DNA from: an uncultured Clostridium sp.
GTDB taxonomy: Bacteria > Bacillota_I > Bacilli_A > RF39 > UBA660
Assembly: GCA_946541575.1 (NCBI GenBank)
Contig: CAMNJQ010000065.1
Location: 62,001-126,000 of the forward strand
DNA length: 64,000 nucleotides
Direction: 5' to 3'
The notes beneath the pieces were generated by a model that did no database searches, was not told where the DNA came from, and saw only the letters and a list, made by a program, of their open reading frames with translations. A program made the translations under genes and the position numbers. How positions within the stretch are numbered: the stretch's first letter is position 1; each line of letters starts with the position of its first letter. This document shows, one piece after another, positions 18,554-27,715 of the stretch.

Positions 18554-19967
18554 CTATCATTAATATTAATACTATTAATACTAATAACTCCAAGAATACT
18601 TTCCATGCAAATTTTAACCACTGACCATAATTAATGCCCATATATGATAAAGTAGCTACTAATATAACACTAGTTGGAGCAACAAGCATAACTAATCCAT
18701 ACATAGATTGCCAACATAATGACACCATAGCAAGATTAGACGCAGAAGTAACTGCTAAAACATATGATGCTGCTGAAGTAACTCCATAATATGGTTCTAC
18801 CGTAAATAGAGTAAATACAATAGCAACAAAACACATCGTAATAACTGATACTTCACCATTTAAACTTAATAATGGTTTTATTAATGATAACTCAAATGGT
18901 ACGTTTGTAACACAAACTAATACAGTATATGAAAGTAATATTAATAATGCTGGATAAATTGCTCTTTTAGCACCTTCAGCAAAATAGCTAAAATATGAAC
19001 TAACTGATTTTCTATACATAAACGCAAGTAATGCACTGCCCATTAACAATACTAACGTTGCTTCAGTTAAAGTCCAATTTCCAAATGACGTACTTTCAGA
19101 TAATCCTAACACTGTATTAAATGCACCAAATAGTCCTTTTGCAAAGCCATTTCCAGTTGGTTTAACAAATGCACTTGTTATTTTTTGGAATACATCTATT
19201 TCAAAAATATCCCAAGAAATAAATGCAAGTATTAAAAGTACCAACATAAAGTCAAGAACTATTACTAAAGGATATACCTTTTTATTTGTTGTATTAACTT
19301 TTTTTGGAATTAAATAAGAGTCTTTTAATTCTTCATTTTCTTTGTGTTTTCTAGCATAAAGGATTGTATTGACTAAAACAATTACAATAGAAACAACAAG
19401 TAACAATACCTTAAACCATGGATTGTCATTTGCTGCAACTTTCAAACCAACACTATTGAAAACAGCAGTTAAGCCATAAACATCGGCTGAAGAAAATAAT
19501 GAACCTATTAATCCTGCAATTGTCGAACCAACAGTTAGAATAACCGCTGTCATCTTATCATATCCCATTAGCAATACTACTGATATTACAAAAGGAAATA
19601 AAATAAGAAGTGGAAGCGAAAATCCTGCCATTGATGATGAAACTGCAAAGAAAATTCCAACAATTATCATAAACAACCATTCTTTATTTTTGAAACCTGC
19701 AACTATTTTATCTAGCAATACTCTATATTGTGGAATATGATATAAAACTCCATACAAACCACCAATTACTAGAACAAAAATTGCAATATTTCCAAAATAT
19801 TGAATTGCAACTATAAAATAAGATAATAAATTAAATAATCCAATTTTATTAGCATCTTGTGTAACAAATTCACCATTAGACACACTTGTTATAGATAATC
19901 CCCATGAAGCTAACATAACAACAAACAAAGTTATCATAATAAGCTTAAACAAATTGTGTTTCTTCAT
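18549..19967 (-). CDS. YfcC-family membrane carrier
   Basis: 472 residues with about twelve membrane helices. It resembles the YfcC/DcuC branch of the ion-transporter superfamily. The C-terminal APTSVILVATLSYMGINYGQWLKF and the internal SSSMAGFSLPLLILFPFV stretches are typical. Relatives are annotated as C4-dicarboxylate or arginine/ornithine carriers, and the substrate cannot be told here. I use the second ATG (19967, MKKHNLFK), preceded by AAGGAGGGAGAG, because the upstream ATG lies before that site. Monocistronic, with its own promoter and terminator. Confidence 0.8.
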   Translation of the reverse strand: MKKHNLFKLIMITLFVVMLASWGLSITSVSNGEFVTQDANKIGLFNLLSYFIVAIQYFGNIAIFVLVIGGLYGVLYHIPQYRVLLDKIVAGFKNKEWLFMIIVGIFFAVSSSMAGFSLPLLILFPFVISVVLLMGYDKMTAVILTVGSTIAGLIGSLFSSADVYGLTAVFNSVGLKVAANDNPWFKVLLLVVSIVIVLVNTILYARKHKENEELKDSYLIPKKVNTTNKKVYPLVIVLDFMLVLLILAFISWDIFEIDVFQKITSAFVKPTGNGFAKGLFGAFNTVLGLSESTSFGNWTLTEATLVLLMGSALLAFMYRKSVSSYFSYFAEGAKRAIYPALLILLSYTVLVCVTNVPFELSLIKPLLSLNGEVSVITMCFVAIVFTLFTVEPYYGVTSAASYVLAVTSASNLAMVSLCWQSMYGLVMLVAPTSVILVATLSYMGINYGQWLKFAWKVFLELLVLIVLILMIV

Positions 19968-19987
19968 CTCTCCCTCCTTCATATTAA

Positions 19988-20017
19988 ATTATACAACAAT
20001 AAATAATAAATACACAA
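19988..20017 (-). promoter_or_regulatory. Promoter for the YfcC-type carrier
   Basis: TTGTGT (20017-20012), 18-base spacer, TATAAT (19993-19988). Confidence 0.6.
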
Positions 20018-20047
20018 TAATTTAAGTTAAAACAAAAATATATTAAT

Positions 20048-20632
20048 TTATACTTTTACAACTTTTGTATCGCAAATAAAATCATGTAATCCACGTTTAT
20101 CTTGCCTAAAAATAACCATAAAAATAGATACAACAACAAAAAACATTTGAATAAATTCTATAGAAGTAAGTACTGAATAGTAATAATCCTTAGAAAGAAA
20201 TAATACTGATATGATCTCTAGAGATGATGCTAAACATCCATTAATAAGTAATGCTCTAATAATAAACTTTAGATGACTTAATTGATTATTATCTGAAACA
20301 ACTCGTATTTTTAAAGCTTTTTTACCAAATGTCTGTCCATCACTATAATAAGCAAAAGATCCAAAATATGCCAAAGTAACAATTAAATCTACAAGAGAAA
20401 ATATTACTCTTTCTTTATTAAGAGTATAAGTTAAATCTTTCGTTTTGCTTTCAAATTCATTATCTTCAATTTCACCATCTAAATATTTACTAACAGTATC
20501 CATCTCTTCTTTATAAGCTTCATCGTATTTTTTTGAATTAGGAATCCATATTGTAAGAAATGCAGTAATAATTGAAATTATAAAAAGATCTAAAATATAT
20601 GCAAAAATTCTTTGATAACTATGTGCAGTCAT
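20048..20632 (-). CDS. RDD-family membrane protein
   Basis: 194 residues. The N-terminal YQRIFAYILDLFIISIITAFL is the RDD signature region (Arg, then Asp in the first helix). Three to four membrane helices follow, with GQTFGKKALKIRVV before the third and DKRGLHDFICDTKVV at the end. A charged Glu/Asp-rich loop lies at about 35-65. Function is unknown; some relatives affect ion transport. It overlaps the dus stop by one base (TAATG), so it is coupled to dus. Confidence 0.85.
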   Translation of the reverse strand: MTAHSYQRIFAYILDLFIISIITAFLTIWIPNSKKYDEAYKEEMDTVSKYLDGEIEDNEFESKTKDLTYTLNKERVIFSLVDLIVTLAYFGSFAYYSDGQTFGKKALKIRVVSDNNQLSHLKFIIRALLINGCLASSLEIISVLFLSKDYYYSVLTSIEFIQMFFVVVSIFMVIFRQDKRGLHDFICDTKVVKV

Positions 20633-21615
20633 TATAAATCACCTTCTAATTCTTTTCTATAATCAATAAGAATACTATATATATCGTTAATATTACGTGT
20701 CATATATATTTTATTTTTAATTTCATTTGATCCTTTTAATCCTTTTAAATACCAAGCTATATGATTTCTAATTTCCAAAACAGCTACTTTATCTACTTTT
20801 AAATTTACTAAATATTTAAAATGCTTTAAACACATATCAATTTTTTCAATTGGAGAAGGCTTTTCGATTAAAATACCCTTTTCTAAATAATCATTAATTT
20901 CTTTAAAAATCCAAGGATTTCCTAAAGATGCTCTTCCAACCATAACAGCATCACATCCAGTTACATCAAGCATTTTTTTCGCAGAAAAGCAATCAATAAC
21001 ATCACCATTTCCAATTACTGGAATAGAAACATTATCTTTAACAGCCTTTATAATACTCCAATCAGCTTTTCCAGAATATCCTTGACTTCTAGTTCTAGCA
21101 TGAACACAAATAGCACTAGCACCAGCTTCTTCACATATTTTAGCAACTTCAACAGCATTAATATTATTAAAATCCCAACCACTTCTAATCTTTACTGTAA
21201 CTGGAATTGGAACAGAAGCAACAACAGACTCTACTATTTCTTTTATTTTAGAAGGATTCTTTAACAAAGCTGAACCTGCTTGAGCACGTAAAGCAACTTT
21301 AGGTACAGGACATCCCATATTAATATCAATAATATCTGGATGCATGTTTTCATAAATATATTTAGCAGCACTCACAAATGACTCTTTATCACTTCCAAAT
21401 ATTTGTTGAGATATAGGTCTTTCAAAATCAGTCATATAAAGCATATCTATTGTTTTCTGATTGTTATAAAAAATAGCCTTATCACTTACCATTTCAGCAT
21501 AAATAAGTCCACAGCCCATTTCCTTAACAATTCTTCTAAATGCAGAATTACAAACACCAGCCATAGGAGCTAAAACTACCCTATTATTTATTTCAACATT
21601 TCCAATTTTCCACAT
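20632..21615 (-). CDS. dus: tRNA-dihydrouridine synthase
   Basis: An FMN enzyme that reduces uridines in the tRNA D-loop. The 327 residues show a TIM barrel starting VVLAPMAGVCNSAFR. The catalytic-Cys motif is MGCPVPKVALRAQAGSALL, with RTRSQGYSGKADW and the phosphate-binding VIGNGDV and DAVMVGRA. I choose the ATG at 21615 (MWKIGNVE), with GGTGA before it; a longer frame would add 15 hydrophobic residues that are not expected. It forms a dus-RDD pair. Confidence 0.95.
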   Translation of the reverse strand: MWKIGNVEINNRVVLAPMAGVCNSAFRRIVKEMGCGLIYAEMVSDKAIFYNNQKTIDMLYMTDFERPISQQIFGSDKESFVSAAKYIYENMHPDIIDINMGCPVPKVALRAQAGSALLKNPSKIKEIVESVVASVPIPVTVKIRSGWDFNNINAVEVAKICEEAGASAICVHARTRSQGYSGKADWSIIKAVKDNVSIPVIGNGDVIDCFSAKKMLDVTGCDAVMVGRASLGNPWIFKEINDYLEKGILIEKPSPIEKIDMCLKHFKYLVNLKVDKVAVLEIRNHIAWYLKGLKGSNEIKNKIYMTRNINDIYSILIDYRKELEGDL

Positions 21616-21654
21616 AAAATTCACCAAATAAAGTATATCAAATAATATAAAAAA

Positions 21655-21686
21655 TGTCATAAAAAAGAATGTACTAAGTACATTCT
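21655..21686 (-). terminator. Terminator after the mosaic membrane paralogue pair
   Basis: A perfect 9-bp stem (21666-21674/21678-21686) with a 3-base loop, then TTTTTT on the RNA. It overlaps the last codons of the second paralogue. Confidence 0.85.
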
Positions 21687-22584
21687 ATTTAACTAATTCA
21701 AAAGACTCAAAATAATAATCTCCATCAATTAATTTAAAAGTATATTTATATGTATTATATAAATCCCAATTTGGTTCTTCTCTTCTTCCATTAACATCAT
21801 TAAGTGTTTCTATCTTATCACTGCTTCTATTATAATCTAAATAATAACTGAATTTATCATCTGGTGATGCAGAAAAACTATCATATCTTGCAAATGCTTT
21901 CTTAATATAAATAAAGATTGCATCTCCTACCTTTTCAGCTTTAACTATTTTTGAATTTATAAAATCATCTCCAGAAGCAATAGCACCACAAAAACTATTT
22001 CTTAATCTTATATGATTTTCATCAATAACTTCAATAGAATCAGCCCCAAATATGCTATCATATGCTACCAAATTATTTTGCTCTTTTTTTATCATATCAA
22101 AAGTAATGTTTTTATCTCTAACCACATTATTTAACTTTTTATTTAAATCTGCTAGAGTAGCTTCATAATAATTATCTGAGCATACTGGAGCATCATAAGC
22201 CTTGATTGCAGTCATTATTATCTCTGGATCAGAAATACTTTCGATCTCGTATTTATCACTTTGATATAGATTTTTATCATAAATAACTATTTTTGAAAAT
22301 CTATTCATAATATAGTTTACAAAGTCAGAATTAATATTTAATTCTTCAACTGTTTCATTTTTCTCTTCTACTGGAGTAGGTTCATTAGATGTCTTCTTTT
22401 CCTTTTTTGTAAATACTTCTTTTCCAAAATATACCCCTAATCCAAATGTAATTAGCATAAATATTGCTATTATAACAACTAACCATATCTTCAATGGTTT
22501 TCCTTTTACTTCTTTTTTCTTTGTTAAAATATTTTCTTTTTTAGTTTCCTCAACTACTGTTTCTTCTTTCTTTTCTTCTTCCAT
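21685..22584 (-). CDS. Membrane-anchored extracellular protein, paralogue B
   Basis: I do not recognise the family. 299 residues. A charged cytoplasmic N-terminus (1-33, Glu/Lys) is followed by one membrane helix (about 34-54, WLVVIIAIFMLITFGLGVYF), a Lys/Pro/Glu linker and an external domain of about 220 residues. The first 75 residues are almost identical to the upstream neighbour (22620-23609). The external domains have diverged strongly but share a C-terminal pattern TYKxTFKL. Cys residues in the external part (CSD, FCG) could pair. GGAGG precedes the ATG. Co-transcribed with its paralogue. Confidence 0.75.
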   Translation of the reverse strand: MEEEKKEETVVEETKKENILTKKKEVKGKPLKIWLVVIIAIFMLITFGLGVYFGKEVFTKKEKKTSNEPTPVEEKNETVEELNINSDFVNYIMNRFSKIVIYDKNLYQSDKYEIESISDPEIIMTAIKAYDAPVCSDNYYEATLADLNKKLNNVVRDKNITFDMIKKEQNNLVAYDSIFGADSIEVIDENHIRLRNSFCGAIASGDDFINSKIVKAEKVGDAIFIYIKKAFARYDSFSASPDDKFSYYLDYNRSSDKIETLNDVNGRREEPNWDLYNTYKYTFKLIDGDYYFESFELVK

Positions 22585-22595
22585 TTTATTCCTCC
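22364..22595. repeat. Direct repeat, copy 2 (shared paralogue N-termini)
   Basis: 232 bases covering the ribosome binding site, start and first ~73 codons of paralogue B. By my alignment it matches 23389-23620 with six mismatches and no gaps. Confidence 0.9.
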
Positions 22596-22619
22596 ATTAC
22601 ATAATTATTTTATTTTTAT

Positions 22620-23609
22620 TTACTTAACAAGCTTTGTAGAAACCCATGTATAACTACCAGAATCATTTAATTTAAATGTATGCTTATAAGTAGAATATTT
22701 ATCTCCTACGTAGTCAAATAATTTATCTTTAAAAGTACTATTCGTATCATAAAAATCTTTGCCATATAAATAATCATCCACAATTGTTTCAAAAGATATA
22801 CTATCTTTATATAATCTAAATATATATGAATTAAGGCCATTCTCACTATTACCATCAAAACCAAAATTAATAAATCTACTATTTATATAAGCTACATATA
22901 CATATAAATTAGTTAAATCTTTTTCTACTTTTAATACTCTTGTAAAATCTATATTAAAGTCCGGGTAAACTCCAAAATAAATAGAATAATCATTACTTAA
23001 CCAACCACCGCCTGAATTAGAACATGAATACTTATCTGTAGCTAATGTACAGGTAAATAAACCACTACCATTAATTCTATTTAATAGTTGAACATTTGAC
23101 AAACCATATCTTAGTTTAATTTCTTCCTTTACTTTATTCGCATCTACAACAAAATCACAAATCCCATTAGCATTAAATAATTCTGGAGTACATTCTTCTC
23201 GACTATCAATATGTGATATTGCTGACTCTAATAACAAAGAGTCATTAACCATATCAGGTGTTACAGAAATGTTTTGATAAACAGAATAATTGTCAATTCC
23301 TTTATAAGTTCTCTTTGGTAAATATGACAATAATTTTTCTACCTCTTTTTCAGACATATTTACAGTTTCAACTTTTGATTCTTTTTTATCTTCTACTGGA
23401 GTAGGTTCATTAGATGTCTTCTTTCCCTTTTTTGTAAATACTTCTTTTCCAAAATATACCCCTAATCCAAATGTAATTAGCATAAATATTGCTATTATTA
23501 CTACTAACCATATCTTTAATGGTTTTCCTTTTACTTCTTTTTTCTTTGTTAAAATGTTTTCTTTTTTAGTTTCCTCAACTACTGGTTCTTCTTTCTTTTC
23601 TTCTTCCAT
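22620..23609 (-). CDS. Membrane-anchored extracellular protein, paralogue A
   Basis: No recognised family. 329 residues from the ATG at 23609 (MEEEKKEEP), with AGGAGG before it; an upstream in-frame start adds 12 residues before that site and is rejected. Same plan as paralogue B: charged N-terminus, one membrane helix at about 34-54, acidic/basic linker, external domain. The external domain has five Cys (CTPE, CDF, CTL, CSN among the contexts) and many Asn/Ser/Tyr. It ends in YSTYKHTFKL, close to the end of paralogue B. An extended -10 promoter lies about 25 bases upstream. Confidence 0.75.
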   Translation of the reverse strand: MEEEKKEEPVVEETKKENILTKKKEVKGKPLKIWLVVIIAIFMLITFGLGVYFGKEVFTKKGKKTSNEPTPVEDKKESKVETVNMSEKEVEKLLSYLPKRTYKGIDNYSVYQNISVTPDMVNDSLLLESAISHIDSREECTPELFNANGICDFVVDANKVKEEIKLRYGLSNVQLLNRINGSGLFTCTLATDKYSCSNSGGGWLSNDYSIYFGVYPDFNIDFTRVLKVEKDLTNLYVYVAYINSRFINFGFDGNSENGLNSYIFRLYKDSISFETIVDDYLYGKDFYDTNSTFKDKLFDYVGDKYSTYKHTFKLNDSGSYTWVSTKLVK

Positions 23610-23620
23610 TTTATTCCTCC
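23389..23620. repeat. Direct repeat, copy 1 (shared paralogue N-termini)
   Basis: Partner of 22364-22595: 232 bases, six differences, spanning the ribosome binding site through the linker of paralogue A. Identity stops abruptly at the linker/external-domain boundary. Confidence 0.9.
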
Positions 23621-23633
23621 TATTATACTTAAT

Positions 23634-23642
23634 AGTATAACA
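23634..23642 (-). promoter_or_regulatory. Extended -10 promoter for the paralogue pair
   Basis: TGTTATACT read 23642-23634, just after the ftsH terminator and about 25 bases before the start of paralogue A. Confidence 0.6.
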
Positions 23643-23649
23643 CATTTTA

Positions 23650-23690
23650 ATAAAAAAAGGACTTATTATTCTAAGTCCTCATCTTCTTCG
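23650..23690 (-). terminator. Terminator of ftsH
   Basis: AGGACTTA/TAAGTCCT hairpin followed by TTTTTTTATT on the RNA strand, overlapping the end of ftsH. Confidence 0.75.
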
Positions 23691-25621
23691 TTATCTTCTT
23701 CATCTTTAATATCTTGTTTCTTTGTTTTTTCCTTTTTAGAAATTGGTTTTACTTCAATATCATCATCATCGATGTCACTTTCTTCTTCAGGCATTTTACC
23801 ATTTTTTACAAGATATTCTATCTGTTCTTTAGTTAAAGTTTCATATTCAAGAAGAGTTTCCGCGATTAATTTAACTAAATCTTTATTATCACGTAAAATC
23901 TTTTTTGCCTTTTCATAACATTCATCAATAATCTTTCTCATTTCAAGATCTATTTCATGAGCAACTTCATTTGAGAAATTACGAGTTTTACCATAATCTC
24001 TTCCTAGGAAAACTCCTCCTTCTTGTTGCTCTAATTGAACAGGTCCTAAATCACTCATACCATATTCAGTTACCATTGCCCTAGCAATTTTAGTAGCCTT
24101 TTCAAAATCGTTATGAGCACCAGTAGATATTTCTCCAAAAGTTAATTCTTCAGATACTCTACCTCCTAATAGTCCAGTAATTTGCTCTAAAAGTTCTGTC
24201 TTTGTTGAAGTATATTTTTCTTCTTTAGGAACCATCAAATTATATCCACCAGCATTACCTCTTGGAATAATTGTAACTTTTTGAACTTCACTGGCATTGC
24301 TTAATTTTAATCCGATAACAGCATGCCCTGCTTCATGGAATGCAACTAGTCTTCTTTCACTTTCAGTATATTTTTTACTCTTTTTAGCTGGTCCCATCAT
24401 TACTCTATCTGTAGCTTCATCTATTTCTTTCATAGTTATTTGTTCTTTATTGCCACGAACAGCAAGTAATGCTGCCTCATTCATCAAATTCTCTAAGTCA
24501 GCACCACTAAATCCTGGAGTACGCTTAGCAAGATTTTTTAATGAAACACTAGGAGCTAAAATCTTATTTTTAGAATGAACTTCTAGAATTTCTTCTCTTC
24601 CTTTAATATCAGGTAAATTAACAATTACTTGTCTATCAAATCTTCCAGGTCTTAATAAAGCCGGATCCAAAACATCAGCACGGTTTGTAGCAGCAATAAT
24701 AATTATACCTTCATTAGCCCCAAATCCATCCATTTCAGTTAATAATTGGTTTAGTGTTTGTTCTCTTTCATCATGACCTCCACCTAAACCAGTACCTCTT
24801 TGGCGACCTACTGCATCAATTTCATCAATAAATATCAAACAAGGAGCATTATGTTTTGCTTCTTTAAACATATCTCTTACACGACTTGCACCAACACCTA
24901 CAAATAATTCAACGAAGTCAGAACCACTTATATAATAAAATGGAACATTAGCTTCTCCTGCTACTGCTTTTGCAAGTAATGTTTTACCTGTTCCAGGAGG
25001 ACCTACTAATAAAACTCCTTTTGGAATTCTTGCACCTAATTTTTGGAATCTCTTAGGATTTTTTAAGAAATCAATAAGTTCTTTTACTTCTTCTTTTTCT
25101 TCTTTTAATCCAGCAACATCTTTGAATGTAGTTTTATTCTTCTCAGTATTAAGCTTTGCTTTACTTTTTCCAAATTCTAAGCTCTTACCTGCAGATCCCA
25201 TTTGCTTTCCAACAAACCACCATGCAATTCCTACAACTAATACAATTGGTAATATATTTACTAATATAAATAATAATGGACTTGACCCTGGATCTGATTC
25301 AGTATCCATCTTATAATTCAAACCTTCATCTAAAGATACCATTTGAGAAATAATTGAATCAGTTAAAGGTACAGTAGTAGAAAAAGTTTCCTTTTCTTCA
25401 TACCCTTCTAGCTTACCTGTAATCTTATATGTACCTTCACTTGAGTGTGGTGTGATTACAATTTCTGTAACCTTTCCTTCTTTTATTTCTGCTAATAATT
25501 TATCATAAGTTAAATCGTTTACTTTGTTTCCACCAAATGCAACAAGATAACCTACAAAAAGAACTACTATTAATAATACAACATATGGCAACATGCCTTT
25601 TTTAACATTTTTCTTTTTCAT
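23666..25621 (-). CDS. ftsH: ATP-dependent zinc metalloprotease FtsH
   Basis: A membrane AAA+ protease that degrades misassembled membrane proteins and regulators. 651 residues. Two membrane helices (about 10-29 and 115-135) flank the periplasmic-side domain. The AAA domain has Walker [14 protein letters not shown] (about 207), Walker [12 protein letters not shown] and the second region of homology [20 protein letters not shown]. The zinc site is HEAGH (about 430), with a downstream Asp in the peptidase domain. An acidic tail closes the protein. AAGGAGG precedes the ATG. Follows tilS by 11 bases. The hpt gene often found between tilS and ftsH is absent. Confidence 0.98.
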   Translation of the reverse strand: MKKKNVKKGMLPYVVLLIVVLFVGYLVAFGGNKVNDLTYDKLLAEIKEGKVTEIVITPHSSEGTYKITGKLEGYEEKETFSTTVPLTDSIISQMVSLDEGLNYKMDTESDPGSSPLLFILVNILPIVLVVGIAWWFVGKQMGSAGKSLEFGKSKAKLNTEKNKTTFKDVAGLKEEKEEVKELIDFLKNPKRFQKLGARIPKGVLLVGPPGTGKTLLAKAVAGEANVPFYYISGSDFVELFVGVGASRVRDMFKEAKHNAPCLIFIDEIDAVGRQRGTGLGGGHDEREQTLNQLLTEMDGFGANEGIIIIAATNRADVLDPALLRPGRFDRQVIVNLPDIKGREEILEVHSKNKILAPSVSLKNLAKRTPGFSGADLENLMNEAALLAVRGNKEQITMKEIDEATDRVMMGPAKKSKKYTESERRLVAFHEAGHAVIGLKLSNASEVQKVTIIPRGNAGGYNLMVPKEEKYTSTKTELLEQITGLLGGRVSEELTFGEISTGAHNDFEKATKIARAMVTEYGMSDLGPVQLEQQEGGVFLGRDYGKTRNFSNEVAHEIDLEMRKIIDECYEKAKKILRDNKDLVKLIAETLLEYETLTKEQIEYLVKNGKMPEEESDIDDDDIEVKPISKKEKTKKQDIKDEEDNEEDEDLE

Positions 25622-25632
25622 ATTACGCCTCC

Positions 25633-26955
25633 TTAATCATATTTAAATATTATATCATACTTTTCTGATTTTAACTTAGTATATTTTGATTTTTTTATAC
25701 CAGGTAACCAAAGAACCCTATCTTCTGAATCTACTACCACTGGCCATTCATCTCTTAGCATACTTGGAATTTTACAATCTATAAAAATATCTTTAATCTT
25801 TCTTGCACCAATTTTCTTTAAATTCATTTTATCTCCAAGTTTTCTTGTTCTAACATACAATGGCATTTTAATTTCGCTAGTATCAAGTCTACAAACATAA
25901 TTATTATTACTATCAACTTCATCAATGGCTTCAATAATATGTCCATTTGGTAACTTAGCATAATTATTTAATTCTATATTATAATCTATAACTTCCTTTA
26001 CCTCTAATGTAAATAAAGCTTTATTATAAGACTTAATCACTTCTACATTATGAGGTAAACAAACTCTTGCATTTGATTTTTTTGAATTCAATAAATCCAT
26101 TATCAACTTAACATGTTTATCATTAATTATCATTAAGTCTTCTTTATATATGTCTTCTAATATATATGCAATAGTTTTCTTCTTAATCAATAAAGACAAT
26201 TCATTATATTTATCAATATTAATCTCATTATTCTTATAAACACTATTAATAGTTCTATGTATTTCACTATTAATAAATTCATCATATTCCTCAAGTGTTT
26301 CACTAAACTTTAAAAACTTTTCATGAACATTTATATCTTCTTTTTTTAAAAAAGGAAGTATATTCATTCTATATCTATTTCTAGTATATTTATCTTTAAA
26401 GTTAGATTTATCAACAACATATGGAATTTTATGGCTATCATCATATTCTTTTATATAGTCTTTAGTTAAAAATACTAAAGGTCTAACAGTTTTATAAAAA
26501 CCATTATCAACTATCTTATCAAATCCACTATATCCTTTTAAAGTTGAACCTCTTACAATTCTCATTAAAATAGTTTCCATAAGATCATCACCATGATGAG
26601 CAGTCATCAAATAATTAGCATCATATTTTTTAACTAAATCTTCAAAAAAATTATACCTTATATTTCTTGCTTGATTATGAAAATTATCATCTCCATATTT
26701 TTCTATTTTCATAGTTTCAAATAAAACATTATAATCAATACAATATTCCATTAAAAATTGCTGTTCATTTTCACTCTCTTTTCTAACATTATGATTAACA
26801 TGAGCACATACAATTTTTAAATTATATTTATCCCTCAGTTTAAGTAAAACATTAAATAGAAACATAGAATCTGGTCCACCAGAATTTCCAAGAATAATTG
26901 TATCATTATTTTTTATTTTAACCTCATTGATCAAAAAATCTATAACCTTATCCAT
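25633..26955 (-). CDS. tilS: tRNA(Ile)-lysidine synthase
   Basis: TilS converts C34 of the tRNA-Ile CAU anticodon to lysidine so that AUA is read as Ile. AUA codons are frequent in this AT-rich genome. The N-terminal PP-loop is SGGPDSMF (about 25-32), with AHHGDDLMET near 125 and RPLVFLTKDYI. The C-terminal domain carries RTRKLGDKM and KIKDIFIDCKIP, typical of TilS. I start at the ATG at 26955 (MDKVIDFL, 440 residues), preceded by GGTGA. An upstream in-frame start would add 16 residues without a ribosome binding site. Confidence 0.95.
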   Translation of the reverse strand: MDKVIDFLINEVKIKNNDTIILGNSGGPDSMFLFNVLLKLRDKYNLKIVCAHVNHNVRKESENEQQFLMEYCIDYNVLFETMKIEKYGDDNFHNQARNIRYNFFEDLVKKYDANYLMTAHHGDDLMETILMRIVRGSTLKGYSGFDKIVDNGFYKTVRPLVFLTKDYIKEYDDSHKIPYVVDKSNFKDKYTRNRYRMNILPFLKKEDINVHEKFLKFSETLEEYDEFINSEIHRTINSVYKNNEINIDKYNELSLLIKKKTIAYILEDIYKEDLMIINDKHVKLIMDLLNSKKSNARVCLPHNVEVIKSYNKALFTLEVKEVIDYNIELNNYAKLPNGHIIEAIDEVDSNNNYVCRLDTSEIKMPLYVRTRKLGDKMNLKKIGARKIKDIFIDCKIPSMLRDEWPVVVDSEDRVLWLPGIKKSKYTKLKSEKYDIIFKYD

Positions 26956-27022
26956 AATGTCACCACTCGAATATATTTTAGTAAAAAAAGTAAAGATTAG
27001 CAAGAAAAAAGAAGTTATCTTC

Positions 27023-27355
27023 TTATTTTTCGTTAGGAAATTTTATTATATACTCTCCACTTTTAGAATAATAAAATTTTTCACGAAGATATCTTGCTAT
27101 ATATTCAGGATCCTGAAGTTTCAAGACATCAGTAGATAATTCTTCTTCTTCTTCTTTTAAATCATTAAGTTTAGTATTAAGGTTTTCTTTTTCTTCATAT
27201 TTTCCAATTATTTCTAATGACATATTTACTACTAGGCCAAAGAAATAAACAATAAATAAAAAGCTTGAAACTCCAAAAAAAACTAAACGTAAAACTTTTT
27301 TGCCAGCTTTTTTATGATGATTATTTACATTTTTAGCTTGTGAAGCCTTCTTCAC
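27023..27355 (-). CDS. divIC: Septum-formation protein DivIC/FtsB family
   Basis: 110 residues: a basic N-terminus, one membrane helix (about 24-46), a coiled coil (about 50-82, KEEEEELSTDV) and the family motif DPEYIARYLREKFYYSKSGEYI. FtsB/DivIC links FtsL and the other divisome proteins to septal synthesis. The start is GTG at 27355 after GGGTGATACTAG. It lies directly upstream of tilS and ftsH, the order seen in B. subtilis. Confidence 0.92.
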   Translation of the reverse strand: MKKASQAKNVNNHHKKAGKKVLRLVFFGVSSFLFIVYFFGLVVNMSLEIIGKYEEKENLNTKLNDLKEEEEELSTDVLKLQDPEYIARYLREKFYYSKSGEYIIKFPNEK

Positions 27356-27396
27356 CTAGTATCACCCACTTTTCCAAGTAAATCATACCACCACAA

Positions 27397-27454
27397 TGTA
27401 AAGAAAAAAAGATGTAAATGTAAATCGTTTGCAAATGTTTACATTTTATTTACA
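27397..27454. promoter_or_regulatory. Cluster of TGTAAA/TTTACA hexamers upstream of divIC
   Basis: Five copies of one hexamer lie within 58 bases: TGTAAA at 27397, 27413 and 27419, and its complement TTTACA at 27438 and 27449. The 27419/27438 pair forms a dyad with a 13-base spacer. An extended -10 (TGGTATGAT on the minus strand) follows nearer to divIC. It looks like an operator array. The binding protein is unknown. Confidence 0.4.
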
Positions 27455-27481
27455 AAAAAAAAAGATATCCTTTAGGATATC
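27454..27481 (-). terminator. Terminator after rpsF-ssb-rpsR
   Basis: GATATCC-TTTA-GGATATC (27464-27470/27475-27481) followed by ten U on the RNA. Confidence 0.88.
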
Positions 27482-27482
27482 A

Positions 27483-27698
27483 TTATTTTGCATATGGTAA
27501 TAATGCAATTTGTCTTGCAACTTTAACTTGACTAGCTATATGTCTTTGATGTTTAGCACAATTTCCTGTTACTCTTCTAGGTAAAATTTTACCTCTTTCA
27601 TTAACAAATTTCTTTAATGTTTCAACATCTTTATAATCAACGTCATGTCCTGTACACATATAACATACTTTTTTCTTTTTTCTAAAAAACTCTGCCAT
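27483..27698 (-). CDS. rpsR: 30S ribosomal protein S18
   Basis: 71 residues. The motif [25 protein letters not shown] is the S18 core; S18 forms a dimer with S6 on the 30S platform. CYMC near residue 12 could hold zinc (Cys12, 15), with later Cys/His. AAGGGAG precedes the ATG. Last gene of rpsF-ssb-rpsR. Confidence 0.97.
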   Translation of the reverse strand: MAEFFRKKKKVCYMCTGHDVDYKDVETLKKFVNERGKILPRRVTGNCAKHQRHIASQVKVARQIALLPYAK

Positions 27699-27715
27699 CT
27701 AAATTATCTCCCTTC

